From contig USKN01000032.1 in assembly GCA_900555295.1 (NCBI GenBank), forward strand, positions 1-12,826: a stretch of 12,826 nucleotides of DNA, given 5' to 3'. Positions 8,001-12,826 of this stretch are shown here, in pieces. Position 1 is the first letter of the stretch. Every line of letters starts with the position of its first letter. The notes under the pieces were generated by a model that had not been told where the DNA came from, searched no databases, and worked only from the letters and a program-made list of their open reading frames with translations. A program made the translations under genes and the position numbers. The stretch is from an uncultured Eubacteriales bacterium. Lineage in GTDB: Bacteria; Bacillota; Clostridia; UMGS1810.

Positions 8001-9358
8001 GCGCGGGACACGTATTCCGTGCCGGTACAATTGCAACCGTTGCCGAAAAAACCGCTTACGGATATGTTATGAAATATTTTGAACAACATTCAATGCATAT
8101 TACAAACGCACAGGCGGAAAAACTTTTGCGCGGTATAACGGGTGTGCGCCGTACAACGGGTCAGCACCCCGGCGGTATTATAGTTGTACCCAAAAACCGC
8201 GATGTACACGAGTTTTCACCTATTCAGCACCCGGCGGATGATACGGGTTCTGATATCATAACACTTCACTATGATTATCACAAAATAGATAAAAACCTGT
8301 TAAAGCTTGATATACTCGGTCACGATGATCCGACGGTAATTCGTATGCTTGAAGATATAACAGGTATTAAAGCGCACGATATACCGTTTGGCGACAGCGA
8401 AACTATGAGCCTGTTTTTAAATACCGACGCTTTAAAGGTTACACCCGAAGAAATTAATTCGCCCGTAGGTACGTATGCAATACCCGAGTTTGGTACAAAA
8501 TTTGTACGCCAAATGCTTGTTGATACCAAACCTACAACATTTTCAGAGCTTGTGCGTATATCGGGTCTTTCGCACGGTACCGACGTATGGCTCAACAATG
8601 CGCAAACCGTTATAGCCGAGGGCAAAGCAACCCTTTCGGAGGCAATTTGTACGCGTGACGATATTATGATGTATTTAATTCATCACGATATGGATAAATC
8701 GCAGTCGTTTAAAATAATGGAGAGTGTGCGTAAAGGTAAAGGGTTAAAACCCGAAGACGAAGAAGCAATGCGCGAACATAATGTTCCCGAGTGGTACATT
8801 GAATCGTGTAAAAAAATAAAGTATATGTTCCCCAAAGCGCATGCCGTTGCATATGTTACAATGGCATACCGTATAGCGTATTTTAAAGTGCATTATCCAA
8901 TGGCATTTTACTGCACATACTTTACCGTGCGTGCCGACGAGTTTGACGCGGAATGTATGGCGCAGGGCAAAGACCACGCGCTTGAAATAACAAAAATGCT
9001 TGTTGCAAAAGACCGCGACAAACAGGCGAGCGATAAAGAAAAAGGTATGATAACGGTACTTGAAGTTGTAAACGAAATGTACGCCCGCGGACTTAAATTT
9101 TTACCGATTGATTTGTATAAATCACATTCGTTTAAGTTTTTGCCCACCGATGAGGGTATACGTCCGCCGCTTAACGCTATAGCGGGGCTTGGAACAAATG
9201 CGGCAAAGAGTATTGTTGCTGCACGTGAGGCACAGGAGTTTTCGTCGGTTGAAGACTTTAGAAACCGTGCCAAAGTTACAAAAACGATAGTTGAAATTAT
9301 GAGAGGGCAGGGAATGTTTAAAGGCTTGCCCGAGAGCAATCAGATTACATTTTTTTAA
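5084..9358 (+). CDS. polC: DNA polymerase III alpha subunit, PolC type (Gram-positive replicative polymerase)
   Basis: PolC is the essential replicative DNA polymerase of low-GC Gram-positives and carries its own proofreading exonuclease. The 1424 residues (B. subtilis has 1437) show the full domain order. There is an N-terminal domain (1-180), an OB fold (about 205-305), and a PHP domain starting at VELHMH (His324, His326) with TDHG at 356-359. A DnaQ-type 3'-5' exonuclease inserted in the PHP domain spans about 405-570: Asp411 and Glu413 in DIETTG, HNANFD ending at Asp496, and HHRACDD with His549 and Asp554. The palm carries catalytic Asp951 and Asp953 (PDIDLNFSG) and Asp1076 (LKLDILG). A zinc ribbon uses Cys897, Cys900, Cys922 and Cys925. 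The tail NQITFF resembles the family's C-terminal sliding-clamp binding motif. GGAAGG (5068-5073) inside the ispG end serves as ribosome binding site. No intein, frameshift or lost catalytic residue is seen. Confidence 0.98.
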   Translation: MSPTNIKLENVFTGASVPDELKNAVIYDTKASASDRKMTVTIASDSLINYGVIEKFKQYIKDKYSLNEFILKVKYIDVTLEDLGVSEYYGNLVFYVNEVVKGVRHLFLDSTADFDGKTLTIHCKYGTVMLKQLKCDAVIKKLVNLQTGINVEVEFCDDLTGEDIEKMHRETLSSLPVITAPPEKKDEPKKAEAAAVDPDSSVILGRPIKEQPVSIADIAEDSRFVVTGGEIIKSDTRELKSGKILVTFDISDPTDAYVCKTFVAPEKFEEIKGEFKEGKYVVVKGRMQYDTFAKENVLMINDISRGRAPKGRQDNAKEKRVELHMHTSMSNLDAMTDVKKLVKTAISWGHKAVAVTDHGVVQAFPDAYSASGGGKDIKILYGVECYLVNDSVSIVTGTQSMPLGGEFVVFDIETTGLSPAKEKITEIGAVKIKDGKICDSFNELVNPEREIPYKIRELTGITDDMVCDKPTISEILPKFYEFIGNAVLVAHNANFDTSFIKEAAQQNGMEFNFTFLDTLSLARTLVKDIKNHKLDTLTKHFKIKLENHHRACDDALATGQVFIELLKLLEQKEVSDISQINTALADDVDIRTLKTYHAILLVKSQEGMRNLYNIISRSHLDYFYKKPRAPKSLIQKYRGGLIVGSACEAGELYKAILENPYNMDYAKINEIVNFYDYLEIQPLGNNSFLLRDGKVESTDDLKYINKQIIDLGRRYNKLTVATCDVHFLNPEDEIFRRILQFGQGYNDADTQPPLFFRTTDEMLAEFDYLGEDLAREVVIENPNKIADMIDYVQPVPDEKAPPEIPGSDELLRELTYEKAKSIYGDDLPEIVKDRIDIELNSIISNGYSVLYIIAQKLVHKSNSDGYLVGSRGSVGSSLVAYMSGITEVNSLPPHYVCPNCRHSEFIEDGSVGCGYDMPDKACPKCGTVMNKDGHEIPFQTFLGFKGDKEPDIDLNFSGDYQPVAHKYIEELFGAGHVFRAGTIATVAEKTAYGYVMKYFEQHSMHITNAQAEKLLRGITGVRRTTGQHPGGIIVVPKNRDVHEFSPIQHPADDTGSDIITLHYDYHKIDKNLLKLDILGHDDPTVIRMLEDITGIKAHDIPFGDSETMSLFLNTDALKVTPEEINSPVGTYAIPEFGTKFVRQMLVDTKPTTFSELVRISGLSHGTDVWLNNAQTVIAEGKATLSEAICTRDDIMMYLIHHDMDKSQSFKIMESVRKGKGLKPEDEEAMREHNVPEWYIESCKKIKYMFPKAHAVAYVTMAYRIAYFKVHYPMAFYCTYFTVRADEFDAECMAQGKDHALEITKMLVAKDRDKQASDKEKGMITVLEVVNEMYARGLKFLPIDLYKSHSFKFLPTDEGIRPPLNAIAGLGTNAAKSIVAAREAQEFSSVEDFRNRAKVTKTIVEIMRGQGMFKGLPESNQITFF

Positions 9359-9372
9359 AGGTTGATTTTAAT

Positions 9373-11775
9373 ATGAACAGTAAAGTAATTAAAACATTGG
9401 AACTTGATAAAGTGCTTGAAAGAGTGGCACATCAGGCGGTGCTTGAGGATACAAAATTAAAAATCCTAAAAGCCGAAATTTGCCGCAATATAAAAAAAGT
9501 TAATATAATGCAAAACGAAACGGCACAGGCACTTTTGCTTATTACAAAAAAAGGGCATATACCCGTATACTTTACCGAAAGCATAAAACCCATTGTAAAA
9601 CGCGCCGAAATGCAGGGGATACTGTCACCGGGAGAGCTGTTGGCAGTTGCAAATTTATTAAAAACGTCGCGGGTTTTAAAAACATATCCCGACGATATTG
9701 AGTGTGACGCACTTTATGAGCATTTTGAGGCACTTTATGCCGATAAACCGTTTGAAAACGAAATATTCAGGTGCATAATCGACAGCGAAACGATATCAGA
9801 CGACGCGTCGCCCGAACTATATGATATCAGACGTAAAATAAAAAATTGCGAAAATAAAGTTAAAGATATTCTGCATTCTTTTATATCGGGTTCAAAATCA
9901 AAATATTTGCAGGAACCTATTGTTACAATGAGGGGAGACAGACAGGTTGTACCCGTAAAGTCGGAGTATAAAAGCGAGGTGCGCGGTATAGTGCACGATA
10001 CATCCGCAACGGGCGCAACGCTGTTTATTGAGCCTGTGCAGGTTATAGACGCAAATAACGAAATCCGCGAAATGCGCGGAAAAGAAAAAGAAGAAATTGA
10101 AAGAATTTTGGCGAAGCTTTCACAGCGTACCGCCGATGTATCAAAGCTTATAGAAATGACATATGGTGTTATATGCGAGCTGGATTTAATTTTTGCACGT
10201 GCAAAATTTTCACTGCGCTATGACGCATACCGCCCCATATTAAACGATACGGGATATGTGTGCATAAATAAAGCGCGCCATCCGCTGCTTGACCCAAATA
10301 AAACGGTACCTACCGATATAACGGTGGGCAAAGATTTTGACACCCTTGTAATTACGGGACCCAATACGGGCGGTAAAACGGTTGTGCTTAAAACAGTTGG
10401 GCTTTTTACCCTTATGGCGCAATCGGGACTTCATATACCGGCGCAGGAAAATTCGCATATATCGGTTTTTGAAAACGTGTTTGCCGATATAGGAGATGAG
10501 CAAAGCATAGAGCAAAGCCTGTCAACGTTTTCGGCGCATATGGTAAATATAGTAAGTATATTAAACGAACTTGAAAAAACAAGCGGTAATTCGCTGTGCC
10601 TGTTTGATGAACTCGGTGCCGGCACAGACCCCGTGGAGGGTGCATCGCTTGCCGTAAGTATACTCGAAAAGGTACGTTCTCTCGGTGCAAAAACACTTGC
10701 CACAACGCATTACAGCGAACTTAAAATGTACGCACTCACAACCGACAGGGTAGAAAACGGAAGCTGTGAATTTAATGTTGAAACGCTTGCGCCCACATAC
10801 AGGCTTTTAATAGGCGTGCCGGGCAAAAGTAATGCGTTTGCCATTTCAAAGCGTTTGGGACTGTCGGACGAGATAATACAAAACGCACAAAATCATATAA
10901 CAGCCGAAAATATAAAGTTTGAGGATATACTGTCGGAACTTGAAAAGACGCGTATTGAAATGCAAAAAGAGCGCGAAAAAGCCGAAAGCTACCGCCAAAG
11001 CGCGGAAAAATTAAAGGCGGATACCGCAAACACCAATCGCCTTATGCGTGAAAAGACCGACCGCATAATAGAGCGTGCCCGTATGGAGGCAAAAGAAATA
11101 TTGGACAATGCCAAAACCGATGCCGACTCTATTATAAAAGAAATGCGCGACGCACAAAAATTAAAGGACGCAAAAGAGGCAAACCGTGCCGCAGAGCGTG
11201 CACGCCAAAAGCTTAACAGTAAAAAGCAAACAAACAGCGCACGTCTTGCCGAAAATATGTTTAAGGCAAAATCCGAGTTTGTCGCACCAAAGTCTGTTAA
11301 ACTCGGTGACGATGTTGAAATAGTAAAATTCGGGCAAAAGGGTGTTGTTGTAACCCTGCCCGATAAAAACGGTGACTTAACCGTTAAAGCAGGTATTATG
11401 AAAATCAAGACCAATATATCTGATATCAGACTTGTTGAGGACGGTAGTGTTAAAACCCAAAAAAGCACAAACGGACTCAAAGGCAGAGCGTCGGCGGCAT
11501 CAAGGAGCGATGGCATTGTAAAAACAATGAGTTTATCGTCCGAACTTGATGTACGCGGACAAACGGTGGACGAGGCCGTTATGGAAATAGACAAATTTTT
11601 GGACGACGCTGTTTTATCGTCACTCGGTCAGGTGCGTATAATACACGGCAAAGGAACGGGAATGTTAAGACGCGGTATACACGATTATTTAAAACGGCTG
11701 CCGTATGTTAAATCGTATCGTTTGGGTGTGTTCGGCGAGGGCGACGCAGGCGTTACGGTAGTGGAATTGAAATAA
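9373..11775 (+). CDS. mutS2: MutS2 ATPase with C-terminal Smr domain
   Basis: MutS2 is a MutS-family ATPase without the mismatch-recognition domain. Members are reported to suppress homologous recombination and, in B. subtilis, to act at collided ribosomes. The 800-aa protein has a helical core domain (1-300) and an ATPase domain with Walker A GPNTGGKT (329-336), the signature stretch DIGDEQSIEQSLSTFS (372-387), Walker B LCLFDE (Asp412, Glu413) and the TTH switch (His446). A charged coiled coil follows (about 510-640, rich in K/E/R/A), then a small beta-rich KOW-like segment (about 643-690). The Smr domain (724-800) keeps LDVRG (725-729) and HGKGTG (758-763), both linked to nuclease activity. 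An AAAGG ribosome binding site overlaps the polC stop codon, 11 nt before the ATG, so the two are tightly coupled. The length is normal for the family. Confidence 0.96.
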   Translation: MNSKVIKTLELDKVLERVAHQAVLEDTKLKILKAEICRNIKKVNIMQNETAQALLLITKKGHIPVYFTESIKPIVKRAEMQGILSPGELLAVANLLKTSRVLKTYPDDIECDALYEHFEALYADKPFENEIFRCIIDSETISDDASPELYDIRRKIKNCENKVKDILHSFISGSKSKYLQEPIVTMRGDRQVVPVKSEYKSEVRGIVHDTSATGATLFIEPVQVIDANNEIREMRGKEKEEIERILAKLSQRTADVSKLIEMTYGVICELDLIFARAKFSLRYDAYRPILNDTGYVCINKARHPLLDPNKTVPTDITVGKDFDTLVITGPNTGGKTVVLKTVGLFTLMAQSGLHIPAQENSHISVFENVFADIGDEQSIEQSLSTFSAHMVNIVSILNELEKTSGNSLCLFDELGAGTDPVEGASLAVSILEKVRSLGAKTLATTHYSELKMYALTTDRVENGSCEFNVETLAPTYRLLIGVPGKSNAFAISKRLGLSDEIIQNAQNHITAENIKFEDILSELEKTRIEMQKEREKAESYRQSAEKLKADTANTNRLMREKTDRIIERARMEAKEILDNAKTDADSIIKEMRDAQKLKDAKEANRAAERARQKLNSKKQTNSARLAENMFKAKSEFVAPKSVKLGDDVEIVKFGQKGVVVTLPDKNGDLTVKAGIMKIKTNISDIRLVEDGSVKTQKSTNGLKGRASAASRSDGIVKTMSLSSELDVRGQTVDEAVMEIDKFLDDAVLSSLGQVRIIHGKGTGMLRRGIHDYLKRLPYVKSYRLGVFGEGDAGVTVVELK

Positions 11776-11817
11776 AAACACAAACGCAATCATATAAATA
11801 TACGGGTGATATAATTT

Positions 11818-12399
11818 ATGCTTAATATTATATGGTGTGCAATGATTATTTTATCGGTAATATGCGCGCTTTTTACGGGCAATGTTGCTCAAACAACGGC
11901 GGCAATGCTCGACGGCGCGCAAAAAGCGGTTGAATTTACATTTACAATAGGCGGAATAATGGCGCTCTGGACGGGGATAATGTCGGTGTGCGAAAAATCG
12001 GGTTTATCCGATTTGTTTGCAAAACTCCTTATGCCCGTTACAAGGGCGCTTTTTGATACAAAAAATAAGCAAACGCACCGCGCAATCGCGCTTAATATGA
12101 CGGCCAATATATTAGGCCTTTCAAATGCCGCAACTCCTTTGGGAATAAAGGCTATGCAAATGCTCGATAAAGAAAATACAGGCAGCAGTCAATCAAAAAA
12201 AGGCAAGCGTGCAAGTGACGATATGTGTATGCTTACTGTTATAAATTCGGCAAGTATACAGCTTATACCGTCAACTCTTATTGCAATACGGCGCAGCTGC
12301 GGCGCGGCCGACCCAACGGATATTGTGGTGCCTGTTTGGATAACGTCGGTTATTGTGTTTGTGTTTGGTATTGCGGCAGTAAAAGTTTGTAAAAAATAA
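11818..12399 (+). CDS. spmA: Spore maturation protein A (nucleoside-recognition/Gate domain membrane protein)
   Basis: SpmA and its partner SpmB are needed for proper dehydration of the spore core in Bacillus and Clostridium. The 193-aa protein matches the family in length and in its conserved block NMTANILGLSNAATPLGIKAM (93-113, the Gate domain). Hydrophobic segments suitable for membrane spanning lie at about 3-20, 41-57, 141-157 and 168-190. A GGGTGA ribosome binding site (11804-11809) lies 8 nt before the ATG, 42 bp after mutS2 and with no terminator between, so it is the last gene of the hydG operon. SpmB, usually encoded immediately downstream, is absent: the next gene runs the other way. 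The assignment as SpmA rather than another Gate-domain protein rests on the size and the N-terminal IIWxxMIxLSxxxAxxTG pattern. Confidence 0.92.
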   Translation: MLNIIWCAMIILSVICALFTGNVAQTTAAMLDGAQKAVEFTFTIGGIMALWTGIMSVCEKSGLSDLFAKLLMPVTRALFDTKNKQTHRAIALNMTANILGLSNAATPLGIKAMQMLDKENTGSSQSKKGKRASDDMCMLTVINSASIQLIPSTLIAIRRSCGAADPTDIVVPVWITSVIVFVFGIAAVKVCKK

Positions 12400-12404
12400 A
12401 TTAA

Positions 12405-12437
12405 TTATTTAACTTATTTAACTTATTCAACTTATTT
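12405..12437. repeat. 9-bp tandem repeat (TTATTTAAC)n
   Basis: Three full copies (12405-12413, 12414-12422, 12423-12431, the third with one T-to-C change) and a fourth partial copy (TTATTT, 12432-12437) start 5 bp past the spmA stop codon. The unit length of three codons is a coincidence here, as the region is non-coding. Such arrays arise by slippage and may vary between strains. Confidence 0.75.
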
Positions 12438-12467
12438 TGGCGGTTATGTACCGCAATTATTTAAAGT
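12438..12467. terminator. Weak candidate terminator between convergent spmA and the regulator gene
   Basis: GCGGT (12440-12444) and ACCGC (12450-12454) form a 5-bp stem with a 5-nt loop. On the plus strand it is followed by AATTATTT rather than a clean T-run, and on the minus strand by an A-rich tract. It is the only hairpin in the convergent gap, so it is the best guess for ending the hydG operon, but it would be a weak terminator. Confidence 0.3.
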
Positions 12468-12674
12468 TTACTTTTCATTATCAAATATAAGCAGTTCGTC
12501 TATTTTACAGTCAAATATATAGCACATTGCTTCAAGATTATCGTACTTGATAGATTTCGTCTCATTATTAATCATTTTGTTAAAATTTTGGTAGCTCATA
12601 CCCATTTGTTTGTACAGCCAATATTTGGTTTTTCCTCTTCTTTTTAAAAGTTCCTTTGCATTCAATTTAAGCAA
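12468..12674 (-). CDS. Small Cro/C1-type helix-turn-helix transcriptional regulator
   Basis: This 68-aa protein is almost nothing but a Cro/C1 (XRE-like) DNA-binding domain. An N-terminal helix (4-13) leads to the helix-turn-helix at about 16-37 (KYWLYKQMGMSYQNFNKMINNE), followed by helices covering LEAMCYIFDCKIDELL (48-63). It has no ligand-binding or protease domain. It most resembles the short regulators of the HTH_26/YozG kind. Translation starts at TTG (12672-12674): an AAAGGAGT ribosome binding site (12683-12690) lies 8 nt upstream, and no in-frame ATG follows before the domain. It faces the plus-strand promoter at 12736-12764 across a region full of TAATGT palindromes, so it probably represses itself and the neighbour; that is inference. 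Its targets and biological role cannot be told from the sequence. Confidence 0.85.
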   Translation of the reverse strand: MLKLNAKELLKRRGKTKYWLYKQMGMSYQNFNKMINNETKSIKYDNLEAMCYIFDCKIDELLIFDNEK

Positions 12675-12695
12675 TGTATAACACTCCTTTAAATT

Positions 12696-12734
12696 ATCTA
12701 ATGTTTACATAATATATTTTAATATACATTAGAT
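12696..12734. promoter_or_regulatory. Inverted-repeat operator candidate upstream of the regulator gene
   Basis: ATCTAATGT (12696-12704) and ACATTAGAT (12726-12734) are perfect 9-bp inverted arms separated by 21 bp. The element lies just upstream of the ribosome binding site of the minus-strand regulator, where that gene's promoter should be (TATTAT at 12709-12714 is a weak -10). It also abuts the -35 box of the divergent promoter. Binding here could control both directions. Confidence 0.6.
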
Positions 12735-12735
12735 G

Positions 12736-12764
12736 TTGACATATAGACTAAAACATTATATAAT
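12736..12764 (+). promoter_or_regulatory. Consensus sigma-A promoter facing right
   Basis: TTGACA (12736-12741) and TATAAT (12759-12764) are separated by exactly 17 bp, a perfect match to consensus. Transcription would start near 12771, leaving a leader of about 50 nt before the start codon at the window edge. Such a strong core promoter buried in palindromes usually means tight repression. Confidence 0.85.
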
Positions 12765-12778
12765 GTAATAGTCTATAT
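12741..12778. promoter_or_regulatory. 38-bp near-perfect palindrome over the -10 box
   Basis: Two 19-bp arms meet between 12759 and 12760. Seventeen of 19 positions pair, and the only mismatches are two neighbouring A/A positions. The inner 14 bp ACATTATATAATGT (12753-12766) is a perfect palindrome that contains the TATAAT box. The outer arms are TAGACT (12744-12749) and AGTCTA (12770-12775), extended by ATA/TAT. A repressor bound here would block RNA polymerase directly. The ACATTA/TAATGT word is shared with the neighbouring inverted repeat. Confidence 0.75.
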
Positions 12779-12822
12779 AAAAAAGGCAGGCAAAAAATAA
12801 AAGTGAATGGAGTGTTGGTGTT

Positions 12823-12826
12823 ATGT
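12823..12826 (+). CDS. Start of an unidentified gene cut by the window edge
   Basis: An ATG at 12823-12825 lies 10 nt after GGAG (12809-12812) and about 50 nt downstream of the consensus promoter, so a gene very likely begins here. Only the first codon is visible and nothing can be said of the product. Alternative starts are the GTG at 12803 and the ATG at 12807, both with poorer ribosome binding site spacing. Confidence 0.4.

Overview
The window looks like chromosomal DNA from an anaerobic, spore-forming, low-GC Firmicute, probably a gut-type member of class Clostridia. Four things point this way. It has a Gram-positive PolC-type replicative polymerase, a spore maturation gene (spmA) and the [FeFe]-hydrogenase maturase HydG. 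Intergenic DNA is very AT-rich, and ribosome binding sites are of the AAAGGAG type. I cannot name a genus from the sequence alone.

Layout: positions 1-245 are non-coding, with a possible promoter at the left edge and a GC-rich hairpin repeat set in AT-rich repeats. On the minus strand lie pgeF (about 246-1085) and fba (1495-2358). The 400 bp between them holds a 282-bp element (1150-1431) bounded by 30-bp imperfect inverted repeats, followed directly by a two-way terminator hairpin. A 246-bp divergent intergenic region (2359-2604) carries a near-consensus promoter for fba and the start of a plus-strand operon. That operon reads hydG (2605-4020), ispG (4034-5077), polC (5084-9358), mutS2 (9373-11775), spmA (11818-12399), with gaps of only 6 to 42 bp and no terminator between genes. 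The right end (12400-12826) has a 9-bp tandem repeat, a small minus-strand Cro/C1-type regulator (12468-12674) and a divergent control region. This region has a full-consensus TTGACA-N17-TATAAT promoter embedded in nested palindromes, and it fires into a gene that starts at the window edge.

Function: the main operon joins two iron-sulfur enzymes (HydG, making the CO and CN ligands of the hydrogenase H-cluster; IspG, the penultimate MEP isoprenoid step) to the replicative DNA polymerase, the MutS2 ATPase/Smr protein and a spore maturation membrane protein. The ispG-polC pair is a familiar Firmicutes arrangement. hydG in front of it and mutS2-spmA behind it are less usual. spmB, the normal partner of spmA, does not follow it. 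The clearest candidates for something undescribed are the 282-bp inverted-repeat element and the palindrome-rich switch at the right end. All protein-coding genes are well-known families and look intact.
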